Assembly (NCBI RefSeq): GCF_023343835.1
Contig: NC_064433.1
Coordinates: 52,852,871 to 52,916,870 of the forward strand
Source: Lagopus muta
Taxonomy: Eukaryota; Chordata; Aves; Galliformes; Phasianidae
Direction: 5' to 3'
DNA length: 64,000 bases
In this document: in pieces, positions 1 to 14,000 of the stretch
Numbering within the stretch: the first letter of the stretch is position 1
How the letters are laid out: every line of letters starts with the position of its first letter
The notes under the pieces: generated by a model
The model's input: only the letters and a program-made list of their open reading frames with translations
Database searches by the model: none
What the model was told of the DNA's origin: nothing
Made by a program: the position numbers and the translations under genes

Positions 1-1956
1 GCAAGCAAGCATCCTGTTCTGGAAGTGTGCACTCCACTGCAAAGGGGAAGCAGGAAAGAATGCTCACCACCCATCTTCTGGCAACCAATTTAGCAGCTAA
101 ATGTAACCAGCTGGTCTCCCCAGGCTCCCTCTGTAGTCAAGGGAGGGAAAGCAAAGCTCCTGCAGAGGGTTATTCAGTGCACCCAAATTAGCCTAACTCT
201 GAATTGTCCTCTCTCTCATCCGTGACTGCAGAAGGAGTTTGAAGAGGCTGCCCGGGTAATTTAGCCAGCTAAGTTGGGTGGTCTGAATAATTCCTTCCCT
301 ACCAACCTCTAAAAGCCTGCCTAGGTACCCCACAGAGATCGGCATGCTGGTGAAGGGGCATCAGCAATTCAGTGCCTGCCCTCACGCCTGCTCTAGAGAA
401 AGCTGAGGTGCTCCATCAGCGCTGCTGGACGCTGAAGCTCCCAGCTGTGCTGGGGAGTGGGCCTGAATTACGTGATATCAGGTGCTGCTGATGGACTGGC
501 TGTGGCCACGGTCTGCTTTTGGGGCTTCCCGCCTCCCAGGTCAACCTGCTGGCCTTAGATCTAGGCAGACCATGTAAACATCCCACCACAGAGGCCCTTG
601 GAAGTGCTTCATGGTGGAGTCAAAAGCAAGAACCAGTGCTGTAGAGACACTGCTGCCCTACCTTCTTCCTGGCTGCAGGCGGGAGAGGGGCTGTGCAGCT
701 TGTGGGGCCACTGGAGGGCCTGCCCTGCCCTCAGGTTGCTGCCTGGCATCAGGGCGGGACCCCAGCCTGCCCCCACCCACTGCCTGGCACCACTCAGGGT
801 CCCGGCCTGCTGGGCCTTGCACCAGAGCCAGTCTGCGACCCTAAGTTCAGTCAGCTGAGCATAGGCTGCCAAGCCAGAAGGACAACTCTTCCTCCCACCA
901 GGCCCACTCTGAGATGCACCTCTGTACCATCACTAAATCATCATTTTTACATATTTGTCCAGAGAAGAATCCTGGGCCACTGGCTGTTTAACTTGCTGCT
1001 CATCAAAGACCTGTAAAGTCTGGCTTTCAGCTGTTTGAACAGCCTCTTTACAGCCGGCCTGATTAAGGTGCAAGGCTTTATGAGCTGTTCTGCAGCAGTA
1101 TGGTGGAGGACAGTGTTGTGGAATGCTCCTTCAGGAGATTTGGGTTCTCATGTCCTTTCGTTTTCGGACCGGGATGCTTGGCAACCAACTGCTATGACAG
1201 CATGTTTCACTGCAATGTACTCTTCCTTAAAGCCATCGCAGACCACAGATTTTTCACACTACTAGAGGAAAATTGGTGCTTGAAGGACTAGAAGAGAACT
1301 GTACTACAGCCCAGTTGCTGTCCCCACACTTTTTTTGGTGAAAAAGTACACATGCAAGGACTGAAAAACCTATTTTGGCCATGCATATATATACAAATGT
1401 GTATTCGAAACATCCAAAGTTCTGGTAGTTTTCTCACAACATATTTGAAAAGACTGTAAGCATCCTCTTTTTCCTGAAAACCACGTTTGTGGCACATAAA
1501 ATTTCAGTTAGTGGTAGGAATACCTGCCAGGAAGTTTTCATTAACATTTCAACGAATAAGGCCGAGTTGTTTTGCAAAAGAACAAAGCATTCTGACAAAT
1601 TCCAGCAATTTCCTATCATCTTTTGTTTCATAACTCTATTTAAGAGGAAACAAAGAAAAGCAAAACTTCCAAATCATTGGTGAGCCTTAATGAGAACCGC
1701 GTTATTTCTGAGTGTTGGCGCCAAGAAAAAGATGGAAGAGCAAGTTTTTGTGTCTGGGCTGGCCTGTGAAGGGCTTCTTGAGAGTGGAGGGTACCTGCAT
1801 TGCTGAAACCCACTAAATCCTTTACAGTCGCCACCAGAGAATCAAATGACATTTTATTCACGAGTTCCTTTTTCTGCTCACAGTTACTACTTGACCTTAA
1901 AGACAAAGAAAGGTCCCAGACTTGACTTTGGTGGCTTTTGTAACATTAGGTTCATT

Positions 1957-2102
1957 CGTGTTCAAGAAACGTTCGGAGTGTTAAGAAACGTTTAGATGTT
2001 GTACTGAGGGACATGGTTTAGTGGGAAATACTGGTGATAGGTGGCTGGTTGAACTGGATGATCTTGGAGGTCTTTTCTAACCTTGGTGATTCTGTGATTC
2101 TC
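1957..2102 (+). mobile_element. CR1-type retroposon 3' end
   Basis: The segment has the usual run-out of avian CR1 3' ends: a GGACATGGTTTAGTGGG-like stretch, then a ...GGATGATCTTGGAGGTCTTTTC... stretch, ending in GATTCTGTGATTCTC octamers. It is truncated at the 5' side and in plus orientation. The 5' limit is approximate. Confidence 0.8.
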
Positions 2103-2159
2103 ACTCAAAAACATGAGTTCATATAATCAAATACAATTTTCCTCATATTGCTCTGAGCA

Positions 2160-2255
2160 ACCTGATTGAGCTGCAGGTGTCTCTGCTCTCTGCACAGAAG
2201 TTGGACTAAATGGCCTTTAAAGGTCCCTTCCTTGAGTCTGCGACTCTATATGAGA
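2160..2255 (+). mobile_element. Degraded CR1 3' end fragment
   Basis: The words GTTGGACTAAATGGCCTTTAAAGGTCCCTTCC, written here only as landmarks around 2202-2231, match the conserved CR1 tail. The terminal octamer repeats are mutated (GACTCTATATGAG). It is an older second copy immediately after the previous one and could be part of the same composite insertion. Confidence 0.6.
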
Positions 2256-4209
2256 CAGAATAGTTCAATGCATTCCTCAAACCCCCCGTGTAGGGACTCT
2301 GAAGGACTACTGCTGGAAGAGCAGCAAGCTTCTGACCTGTTCTAGGCACTGACGTGCTGCAGCAGATTGCTATGGGCACTACTGGAAAGGATTTGAGACA
2401 TTCACCCCAGTGCAGCGCTATAGCCTGGCAACTGGATGGAACCTCAAGAGAGGGAGTTCCCAAGTCTCTAAGTACCACTGAACTTCGACAGCTCCTGCTT
2501 GTAGGCTCTGCACTCACTGCAATGATGGGCTGGGAGCCAGGCTGCAGGACTATGGCAGCAGGGGTGCGGCAGTGCATTGAGGGAACAGGAGGGAAAATGG
2601 GGCAGGTGCAAAAGGACAGTCTAACACCTTCGACTCCATGGAACAGGATCCAGTTTAGAAATACAGCTCATATAGAGGCATCCTCACTACAGGCAGCCAA
2701 AATTGCACAGCTGGGCTGCAGCACGCAGGCAGAACATTCAATACTTGGACTTCGTGTTTTCTTCTTAATGAAAAACCTGATACAAGCATGTGTTTTTCAA
2801 GACAAACTGAACAGAGGAACTGCTTAGTGCATCTACTGCTGCGCTGTTCAAAATGCCAGGAGCCAGATCACAAAAGGCTCTTGCTGTATCATTTACAGCA
2901 AGGTCCCTGGAGCAGATACTATTTCTCTTTTCAGCTGTTTGCATGAGCATACACTGCAACATGTGGCAATGAACTGAGATTTAGCTTGTTTTCTTGCTCT
3001 GTACTTATCCCTCTATGGCAACCTGTACCAAAGCTTATTACTAGAATAGCTCCTCCAGCTCCACGAACCAACAGCTAGTACCACGAAAGGACTGAAATCT
3101 CCATTAACAGACGTAGGTAAGTTTCACCCTTCAGCCAAAGGTCACAAAACACTTTGCACCTGCAGTGCCACTTAATGTTTGTCTGAGGGGCTGAGCTGAG
3201 AGGAGGCAGGGGATGACGCAAACCCCAAAATTTCATACTTGAGAACAAACTTAGGTGCCGCTAAGCATGTTTTCTGCTTGTGGACAATTCCCTGTTTTGG
3301 ATTCTAGGTATGCAGACATATTACAGTGTTAGAAATGCTGTATTTGGTTCTACTTCAGGTATTGCTTCCTCCTTAAAATACGAAGGAACTGCAGCTGGCT
3401 TTCTTTTCCCTATGGAAAATGTGACACTCCATGTGGATACAGCAGACAACACAACCCAAGTCAAGTCGTAAAACATCAATTATTGTAACATTCAGAAAGA
3501 TGCCAGTGTTTACAAATATACAGAATTAGTGACAATAGTCCCTTTTAAGGAAAATGGAGAGGTCTAGCTATGGTCACATAGCTTTCCTTGGGAAAAAACT
3601 GCTGAGAAGACGGCAGTGTGTTGGTTCAGTTCTTCTGGAAAGGTAAGTAGATCTGTGGAAGCTCCTCATATGGAAAAACAAAACCTGGTTTTGGCTTCAT
3701 ACAAACTCCTTCCTTCCAGAGGCCTTTGAAAACCGCCTTCTTTAGTGCAGGGTACCAGCATCAAGTTGAAGGAAACAAAAACTGGAAAAACCTTCATCAG
3801 CTTCCAGGAGGTTCTCAAGAATACAACATACACATTTCTGAGCAAAAAGAAGGAATTACCATCTGAAATATAGATTATTCTTCAGAAAATTCCTACCAGG
3901 AGAAACATGCCAGTAAAGAAACCAAGCAGGCAAAGAAGCAACAACAGCGCAGCACAACTACAACTTTAATCTTTATCTTTAAAGAGTACACAGTTGAAAA
4001 TTACACTTTCTTCTCCTTCCCACCTTTCCATTCTCTATCCCATCATTTCCTGATCTTCCCCTAAAAAGGGAACTATTTCTTTCTTAGTAGTTTGACTTCC
4101 CTTCAAGTGAAGCGCTCCCATTAGGCCCCAATTCCATAAAACACTCACACATAGACTTCTCTTCACTCTGCTCCTATTCACAGCAACATTTAAGTGTATA
4201 TACTTGAAT

Positions 4210-4929
4210 GCTGTTTTGAATAGGGATGTTTTTATTTAACCAGAGCGGGGGGGTGGTGGTGCAGTTGTAATACTTGTGTGGTCTTAGCATGGAGGGGGGA
4301 GGACAAACAACATACATCATCTTGTTCCCAATTTAAAGGCAGTTTTAGCAGCAGTCAGTGACTGACACATGGGTAAAATCTTAAGCAGCAGCTTAACCAC
4401 AGACGTGTGTAGTGGTAGGAAATCCCACGACATGTAAAAAGGGGAAGCTCTGAAGTCACTGCTGAATGCCAGCTAAAGCAGCTTTGCAAGGTCAGTCCGA
4501 CTTCTAAGTTTTCCTTCTGATGCTCCTAATGCCATTAAGCAAATTTGCTTCTTTAATTAGAATTATACAAAGGCAAAAAGGAAGACAATACAAAAATGTA
4601 TAAAGAATGGGAAAGCCTACAGACTTTGGAAAACAGGATTCTGGAAAATTAAAATGTTTACACTTCATTTTTTGTTGTAGGCTTTCACTTTTTTATCCCT
4701 TTGAAATACATTTAGTCTTAAATTAATAAAGATCAAACGAATACGCGTTCTTTAAACAGACATCATAAAAATGCAGACATTACACCACAGGATCCATCAT
4801 TTAAATATCCCAATAATTGAACAGTTAAAGTGACGCTGGCTAACGTGAGGATAAAATGCTCTGATAAAAAGATGCCGTGGCTCTAAGGAAAATGCGGATT
4901 AGGGAATCAAGAGCGAAGCAGGTGATGCT
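4210..4929 (-). other. RIC8B: RIC8B 3' untranslated region (probable)
   Basis: This is the region following the TAA stop on the minus strand. It is AT-rich and non-coding. The extent is inferred from the first plausible AATAAA on the minus strand (4231-4236); a longer UTR reaching below 4 kb cannot be excluded. Confidence 0.5.
4231..4236 (-). terminator. RIC8B: Candidate poly(A) signal AATAAA of RIC8B
   Basis: TTTATT on the plus strand reads AATAAA on the minus strand, about 695 bases after the RIC8B stop. Cleavage would fall around 4205-4215. It is a sequence match only, and other signals further down are possible. Confidence 0.45.
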
Positions 4930-5041
4930 TTAGTCTGAATCTGAACTGTCTTGCTTATTGGTATGGTACTGGCTGGCTGCTTCTTCCAAAGGAGCCATTG
5001 TGCCATCCGGCCGCACTCCCATTGGCTTTATAAGCTCATCT
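4930..5041 (-). CDS. RIC8B: RIC8B coding exon 10 (C-terminus and stop)
   Basis: Encodes residues 502-537, [20 protein letters not shown] then [16 protein letters not shown], and the TAA stop at 4930-4932. The acceptor is CTCTTACAG. The ...KPMG..PDGT..PLE.A signature and the acidic serine-rich tail are typical of RIC8B C-termini. Confidence 0.94.
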
Positions 5042-8000
5042 CTGTAAGAGATAGAAAAAAAGAATATGCATTAGCATATGTACACATATCAATTCACATG
5101 CGTATAATACAATCGCATACAGTATATGCTTTAGTACATAATAAGCCTTTAAAAGGAAGTTATTTCTGCTGAAGCCTTCTGTTTTGAAGGAAGAGGAACA
5201 AAAAACCTTCCAAAATAGGTGGGAGGGGAAGAGCGGGACAGATAAAGACCTCATTCATGTAGGCCAAACCTCCTTAGCCAATTAAAGACACCATGAAAAG
5301 TCAGTGCCTAATAGGCTCAAGGCAAGGAGCAGGTTCACCGTTTCAAATACACAAACTAGCTTTTCTTCTGAGAGTTCCTGGCCAGCCATTCCCACCTAAA
5401 ATTTCACCTGCCGTTCTGGCCAATATATGCACATGCAGTTAAAATAAAGATGTGATGCACATTGCTCTTGCTGCAGGAAATAACTCGGTGAACAGAGCAG
5501 ACTGCCTACACCACTACACTGCTACCAGGGGTGTGTAAGTACTTGTTGATTCATTTTAAAAAGCTGACTGATTCTAATACTACTGCTTTTGTTTGCGGCA
5601 GTTTAATTACAGGATTGACAGCCATTTTAATCTCTTCAAAGCTCTAAAGGCCTCTCAAAGCTAATCCAATTATATCTACTCCACAAGCTACAGCCTCATC
5701 TAAGAGATGATTAATTATTGATTAAGCCAATCAAAAAGTATTAGCAAAGATTTATTTAATCCTTACTTTTTATCACCTCATTGATATGTGGATTATAGCA
5801 AAACCTGCGAGGGTGTAGATAACGTTTTGATTTTCTCCTGGAGGAAGAAAAAAAGGGGGGGGAAGGGAGGAGAACACCTCAAAATATTCAGGAGTCACCT
5901 TAAATAAAGGAGCGGAGGTTTGATGTCAATTCACCCCTCACTTAAAAGGCAGGCCAGTAAAACTCAGGCGATTTAACACAGTGTATGCCTTTCCCCTGCT
6001 CCCTCCGGGCCACGGACACTAAAACCACACCACTCAGTGGGGAGGACAAAAGCATTTCACTGGCTCTCTGCTGGTCTGCACTACTACCTTGGCTGAAAAG
6101 AAGGGACAGAAATTGGTTGTACGCAGCTGGCAACCTAACCTTAACACAAGAATAGAAACAGCAGGGAAGGGAACACCTGAATTACATGGCATGCATAAGC
6201 TAGATACAGTACAGCAAAGCAGTAGTTGAAATCTCCAAGAGTCCTTTTTGCTCAGGAAAAAGAATCCACCTTATTTGCACAGATGTGGCCATCAGATACT
6301 ACAGCGCTAAGCTCACAAATCCCACTGCCTGCCGTACCTCAAATCATGAGAAAGTGGCCCTGAAGAACCCATCTGGTTTGGCCAGCCATGTCTGGATGGG
6401 CAGCCACGAGTCACGGAAGGACATCCATTAGAACCATACCCTAATCCATCTCTAAACAGACATCTAAACAGAGCCAGCCTGCTGTACTGCAGGACTGAAA
6501 ACTCCTCGTCCTCTAGTAGTACAGGCTTTAGCATGCAGATTCTACCCAAATCGCTTTTCATGCCCCCTAAGCTGAGGGGATCCTAAATTTCAGTTTTAAA
6601 AAACACAAGGCTTAGGTTGCAACATTCAGCACTGCTGCAGTAGTCATGGAACCATGCCCTTTATTAGCCATTTACCATTTGCTGTTGGTAATGGCCAGCA
6701 AAGGATCAAAGGTGCACTTCAGAAAAAGGGACCCAAGAGGGATATTCCTGGTCAGAACAGTATTCTACTGAAGGACACGATGGGCTTAAGAATGAAAACC
6801 ACTTGGAGAACATGGGCCAGTTTTGCATAATCCCACAGCAGCTTTGATGTAACTTTCTAGTGTCAATGCTGATAAGCAAAGTGAAAGCTGGAGAGCAAGT
6901 ATCCACACAAATGACACAGTGTAGAGGGATGAACACCTAACTTTGTTCTTGTCTGCAATGTTTTTGCTGTAGAACACATGCCGACTAAACTAGTTTTCTG
7001 ATCACAATACAGTTTAGGAACTGGTGGTTACAAGCTGTGAGATAGCTTCACAAACCTCAGAGAAATACAAGCAAGTCTTCTCATCTCTTAATCCTCGACC
7101 TCCCCAGACAGAGACACTTCTACCTGTAAACACTGTCAAGAAGTCTTACCTCACCTCTTGTCAACATTGAAGACACAGAGCCCTTTCTCTGTACCTCACC
7201 TTCACAATTCACTTTTACATTACACTACAAATGCTCCACAACATAATACAAACTTTTTTATCTCCCCAAGCATTGTCTGTGGAGATGCTGAATACCAGAT
7301 GCATTGGTTGAGACATGCAGTTGTTGGCTTACTGGTGGTTTTTTTTGGTGTGTCTGTTTTGAGGATAAGCACATGGAGTTTTGCGTGACAGCGTAATGTA
7401 GAAGTCTGAAACATGCAGTGCACTTGTGCATTTTCCATGATACTCTCAGCTCACTGTACTCATTTCAGAGTGCACCATTATGAACTGTACCACGCTGCAT
7501 TTGAGTTCTGATCCTCCTCTCCAGGCTCACTATGAGCTGGGCTGAGATCACATTTCGTAATATAACAAGGATGTTTATCAATTACCTTTCTGTGCCTGCA
7601 CAAGCTTCCTGCTTTGCAAGTCCTTCAACAGGATGAAAGACGGTTGTTAAAAGTTTGCTATTCTTTTTTCTGTATTAGTAGGCTGAACTCCATACACACT
7701 TTCTCAGACAAGGAAGGAAAACTGAACTATATGAAGAGAAAGATACACTGGGCCACCACAAGAAGAGATAGGGATTAATTGTTCAGAGCAGAAGGCAGGG
7801 ACCAACCAATTTTTTTTTCCTAACCACAAGCTAGACCTAAAGTAGTGTAAAACATGACATTCTTTCCCTGGCTAAGATTTGACTGCAGGCTCTGAACAAT
7901 GCTCAAGACTACACGAGCTGACCCTCACCTGGTACAAATCACCTCAGCTCCACCAACCTCAGCAAGCTTCCCCTTCAGCTTGAGGTTGGTGAGGTTCTTG

Positions 8001-11000
8001 AGGTTGGCTTGAGGTTCCCTTGAGGTCTCAGTTAGAGACCTCAACTGAGCTCTGACAACACAGAGCAGCTGAGGATCTGTTTGCTGTTTGAGGTGAAATA
8101 CAAGCAGTACAGTTATCCCATAAAACTGGCACATACACTCTCCGAAGTAATTTCATTACTTAGACATTTTCATAGGGCAGAAGCGAGATCACCTCACCCC
8201 AGCAGGTGGCAGCATGAATACTTCCGCATCCACAAGTCCTATCCAAGTACACAACAGGAATATTTTACACGTTTGAACATCCTTATGTGACCTCCAATGC
8301 ACTCAAATAGCCCTTCCTGCAAGATTCATTTTTCTAACGCAAACAAAGCGTTCTATTCAAGTATACTTAGAAACGCACCATAATTAAACAGTTGGTAAAA
8401 TGCATTCTCTTCTTCCACTTGCAGATCTCCTAAGAGTCCCTTCAAATATATCTATACAAGGTCTAGCTTCCTGCTTGCCATTTAGCTTGATAACGACTCA
8501 AAAATCATTCCTTGTTTTGCAGGGTAACTCTTTCTTGTCTGCTTGTGTACTATAGGGCAGTATTGACACATGGAATTAATGATGGTTTCTGTAATGAAAT
8601 AGCCATCACCAGCCTGCTCCTTTGATAAAATGGCATGGTAGGGACCTATTCACCTCCTTATAATTGAGTACCACATAATAGTTCCGATCCTTTCATGTAA
8701 AACATTATTTTGTTCTATGATTAGAATGGAGAAGAAAAAAAAATATCTATGTAACGTTGCTTTCTTCATTCATCCTATGATTAATTTTGTGTTTTTAATG
8801 AGTATGGTTGCTTATTTAGGCAGGTTCTCTTGCTTGTTTTGTTGACTTCTGTTGAATGTACAACAAAACCCAGGCTGTGATAATTGGGGACCATTTCATC
8901 AGCAAAAGGATTCTTGCTATTAATACAAGGTTGGCTTGGAAAAACCATCCTGACATTTTAAATTAGTCAATTAATATACAATTCTACCTACCATTTATAA
9001 TAGAAAAAAATGTTAGCATATTTCTTCAGACATTTTAATTAACAGAGACTATTTCCAATAGTCTATGATATAAACAGACAGAATACCATACAACAATGAC
9101 TTAAGTTGGGTATCTTTGATGTTTTGTAAAGGAAATAAATAATAAAGGTTGAGTTAAATCTGTTTGCAGACTTGGAGATGTGCACCACAGGTAGAAGACA
9201 CACTGATTTACAGCTACCCAACAACTCCCAGCAAGCCACCACCTATTTCTTACCACAGGCAAAGCCCATGAAGTTACTTTAGGGCCAAGTTCAGGCATTT
9301 GGCAACCTACCTGAGTAACATCTACATCTTCCAAGTGCTGCAGCAGAAAGCATTAGTGAGAGTGAAAATCTTGATAATTTGTACATATTTAATACTTTCA
9401 AAAAGTAACTGCATCCAGCCAAATCTGAGCAAACATTTAGTCTCCATATAAGCTTTTGTACAACCTGAGCCAGTGTTAGCTTGGGCAGAGTAAATGGGTG
9501 CACAACCAATCTTCAGCTTTTCTCCATACGTGTTGATAAAACTAGGTGATTATTTGCAATTTAGCCTTATTGAGGGTCAATTACTTCATGAACAGCCCTA
9601 AGTACCAGCAATGTAACAGAAAACAAAAGCCTTGGAAACATGACCTGAAACAACCAAAAGCGTGGAACAATTTAACAGCACCTCAAAGCAATTTCAATTC
9701 TTCAGTGCCCATGATCAACATTAATGAGAAATTTGGAGAGCAGAAATCCACTGGCACCTTATGGAACAAGGGCAAAAACACCACTTTATTACTTCCAATA
9801 AACCCACACCAAAGGGTACACTGTAAAAACAGATAGCAGCCACTAATGACAGGCCATATATTTGCAGTGATGTACTGCTGTTTTGCAAATTTGTTTTTTT
9901 TGAGGAGCTCAATCTGTCTCTCAGGTAGCTTTTCAAAAATAATAAAAGCCAGACTGCCTTCACTACCCTCAGTCAAAAGGGGAAAAGAGTTTGTCACCCC
10001 TTCAACTGTTTTCCATACCTTTCTCTAGTAAAACAAACTATCACAGTACCTACAGTGGGGTCGCATCAACCAAACTGCCCTACAGTAAAAACCAATCAAA
10101 CAAACAGCAGAAAGAGTTGCAGCCCTGAAGATTTTGCAGTTCCAGTACTATAGAAGCAACTGCAGGTGGATGTAATGAGACATAAAAGCCCAAGGTGACA
10201 GCAAAGCTACTGGCCAAGAGAGTAAGGAGCAACACCAGGCACCAGCTGCTTGTCAGTTTTTAGCAGGCAACACAGCAGGTGTCTCCAGCCCTCCAAACTG
10301 AAAAGGCTCTTAGACTACAGTAATGCCATTTGGATTTCTTGTGCAACTACTAGAGTGACAGCAACTGACTTGTCTTCAGTTTTTCTTTCTCTCCATCTTC
10401 CCTTTAAAGAAAAAAAAGCTGTAGACCATTTAGACATTTTATTATGCTATTCCTAATGCTCAGCATCTTAATTCTCTCCTCATGTAGCAGCCATTTGGTT
10501 TTACATAATAGTTTAACTAGAATTACATGTGCATTCTGTTTTCTTCTCTTTATTAAGAAGACTGTAAACTTATGACACTTGCTTCCCATACAAATAACCT
10601 GGATAAAGTATTCGAGTATCCAATTATTTCACTGAATCAGTTGTCTCCAGTTTCTTCCCTGCTCACACTCTGGTTTATACTTCAGTCTCTGCAAGCTAAT
10701 AGGAAATCCAGAACCACCCCCAAGATTTGCTGTTTTTTGCTGTTTCCACAATCCTTAGCAGACAGGTAAAAACATTTAATTGGCTGGAACATCTCTCAAG
10801 ATAACTTTTTATTTGAATATTCACCAACTCTACAAATCACAAACGTTTCCATCTTCAGGTTCATCCCCTCGTTTGAAAAATGATTCCCTTACAAATTTAC
10901 CTAAATCTACAGCTCACATACCACACCAATTTATTTTATGGCATTACCATAGCCATCTAGAACAAATGATAAAGCCTCCTTTGTAACCCAATCTGCATTT

Positions 11001-14000
11001 ACTCTTAGTCCCTATGAATTCTTAATTGTATCTTCCCTTTTACTTGCTCTAATAGATAACTCATTTCTTCTGCTCACAGCTGTTTCTATGCAGTAATTGT
11101 TCTTCAGATCAGCAGCAAGACATCAATATTTACCATCAGATCCTGCTTGGGGTAAACAAGTATACTTGTCTTGTGCTTTCTCATACATCAAAATGAGAAA
11201 TTCATTTAATTATTCATCAGCCTACCCATTTAGTAAGCAGGTTCCATCAACATCTGATTCTGTCCAACCCTATCCCAAAGGGGTTTCCTTTGAGGTCCTG
11301 TAAAACATCACTCTTTCCTTTGAAGTATTAAACATTTTTCTCTGCAGCAAAATTGGCTCTAATTCTGCAGAGTAGGTTAGAGTACTATTTGAAGCTGTAG
11401 ACTTTAGTAAAGAGCAAAGAACGGGGATGTAAAGCGTCTCCATCAAGTGCAGCTAAAATACAATACCTGGAAAGTTTATCAAACATGTTGACAAGCTTCA
11501 TAGCTTCATATTCTTTTTGTTCTTCTGTCATTTCATCCATTGGATTAGGCATGGGTTCTTCCAAGTGACCAGTGATAAGGTTAATGCTGGAGGTGGAAAG
11601 ATAAAATAGTTACATTGCTAATAAAAATGTATGTAAATTGTCTGTCTTTTTAAGAGGAGGAAAGAGCAACTCACAGACACCACTGAGACTAATGCTGTCT
11701 GAACTGCATGTGAAAGCTCTTAGTATAGCCAACCTACACACTGATCTGTAGTCTTTTCCTGTGACTCACAATACAGCTTCCTGTTGATGCACTGTATAAT
11801 TCCTTGTTCACTACTCTAGCACTGCACATTCCACTAGTACTCGTTATGCTCTAAACCATACAATAGTTTGAGAGCAAGGTAATAACGCTGGTAACAATAA
11901 TGTCATCAGTAATAACAACACACAGGGGGAGCAAATAACAGACATGTGATTGCAACTAATCTTCTACAGGCTTGATTTTAAGAACACAGACCAAAAGGGA
12001 AATTTTCTTATTCAGGAAGAAGCGCTGAATTAGGTTTCCTTCTCATGATCACTTTTGCTCAAAACAAATTAGTATTACACTGAGAATTTACAATCTCAGT
12101 TATTTTCACTGTTAAACCAAGTGAATGGTGATGCAGAGATGGTGAGAAACAAAAGCAGATAATTAGTTTTAAAGCACATTTTCAGGAAAAATTATCATTG
12201 CAAATAGCTTGACCACAAACAAAAACTACACAGAAAAACAAATGCAACTGATGCTTTGTCCTGAACATTTCATTTAAGTGCTACCTTTTAACTAAACAGA
12301 TGTCATAGTTTTACTTCTGTGCATACAGCTGGATATGAATCATAGAATCATAGAATGGCCTGGGTTGAAAAGGACCACAATGATCATTGAGTTTCAACCC
12401 CCCTGCTATGTGCAGGGTCACCAACCACCAGACCAGGCTGCCCAGAGCCACATCCAGCCTGGTCTTAAATGCTTCCAGGGATGGGGCATCCACAGCCTCC
12501 TTGGGCAACCTGTTCCAGTGCGTCACCACCCTGTGTGTGAAAAACTTCCTCCTAATATCTAACCTAAACCTCTCCTGTCTCAGTTTAAGACCATTCCCTT
12601 TTGTCCTATCACTATCCACCCTCGTAAACAGCCGTTTCCCCTCCTGTTTATGAGCTCCCTTCTGAAAGAGCAGAGACAAAAAAGGAAGAAAATATCATGA
12701 AGTGCAGAAACAAATCTGCTCTGCAAAACTTTTCTGCCCTGCTTTGTTACTCTGAAAGAGCATTGTCTCTTACACCTTCCCTTATTCTATTCGTGGAGTC
12801 TCCTTCTCTGGAGATGTTCAAGACCTGCCTGGATGCCTACCTGTGCGACCTGGTGTAGGGAACCTGCTTTGGCAGGGGGGTTGGACTCGATCTCTGGAGG
12901 TCCTTCCAACCCCTACAATTCTGTGATTCTGTGATTCTCATTTAACAAGTTTAGATTTTAAGGTAGCATTTAGATGGACAACACACGTATTCTGAACCTC
13001 TAACAGTGTTCTTAGGCCATCCACAAACATTTTGAATTGTTTCTTTTTGACAAGCATTTCATTTTTATGTAGCTCCACCTACCGAAATTAAATCACTATC
13101 AGAGAGGGTATTTTTTCTTTGGAGCCACCCAACTGTATTCTGTTCCTCAGTAATTCAACCATGAGGCCAAGAAGAGACAGTACTCCATGTAAGCACATGT
13201 AATTCAACAGCCGGCCATTTTGTAAGAGGGGAAACAGAAAATTATGTCAAAACATCTTGACTGCAAGAAGAAATGCAGAATTGAAACCAATACCATACTT
13301 TGGCTTTGCAGATTTGTATTCTTCCGTATCTGTATCTTCATCATCCGAGTACCAATGATCTCCTCTTCCCCCTGCTAACAGGCCCCTTGCTGCCAATAAT
13401 CCTGCCGCGTTACCGTAGCCTGTGTATTTTAACAAGCTGTCAACTGCAAAGAGTGATACAAAAGATTGTTCAGCTTAGAATCAGCTACAGAACAAAAAGC
13501 ATATAGTTCTGCCAAAATCAAGAGTTATAGCGAGGCAAACATTACAGCACGACTTCATGTAAAAGGGAGAAGGAAAAAAAATAAATGTATACCTCTCTCT
13601 TTACAAAGAACAAAAAGAAACTCTGCTGCAATTTGCTTTACTCCAAGGTCAACATGTGTCATGAGGCGCACAAGCTTGTTTCTCACTGTTGTGCCAACTT
13701 CTGGACGACTCGATACGTCTCTTAGTGGAGGCAGTACCTAGCAGCATTAAAAATAAGAGAACAGCAACATAGAATGCATGGAAATACTGAGCCAATCCTT
13801 GCAGAAACACTGTAAAGAGAACAAGAAAATATTGCAGTTCCGCTGCTTTAAAGAAGGGACCAATATCAACCCAGCTGTGTTTACATGGACTAGCAATGAC
13901 TTGATTCATCACACATTCAGTCCTTCTGGTCTGCCATCCTGGGCAAACGCATACTGAACCTCAAGCACACATCTGGGAAAGGACAGCTAGTAGCAGTTTA

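Larger units (their letters stand above)
1..4204. other. 3' flank of RIC8B, no gene recognised
   Basis: This block lies downstream of the RIC8B stop codon. I find no exon with recognisable protein similarity on either strand. Open frames here, including one of 157 codons on the plus strand at 2354-2827, look like chance. The first 900 bases are somewhat GC-richer than the rest. Two degraded CR1 3' ends (about 1957-2255) are the only features I can name. In human the next gene in this direction is TMEM263, from memory, but nothing of it is visible here. Confidence 0.6.
11587..13298 (-). other. RIC8B: RIC8B intron 8
   Basis: A 1.7-kb intron between exons 8 and 9. It holds two CR1 fragments in opposite orientation (12338-12682 minus, 12793-12940 plus). 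Nothing else is recognised. Confidence 0.85.

Noticed and set aside
2354-2827. 157-codon open frame on the plus strand
   Set aside because: It has no recognisable domain and overlaps a long minus-strand frame. A frame of this length is expected by chance a few times in 64 kb on six frames.
12311-12679. 122-codon minus-strand frame with reverse-transcriptase similarity
   Set aside because: It is the C-terminal remnant of a truncated CR1 copy, annotated as a mobile element rather than a gene.
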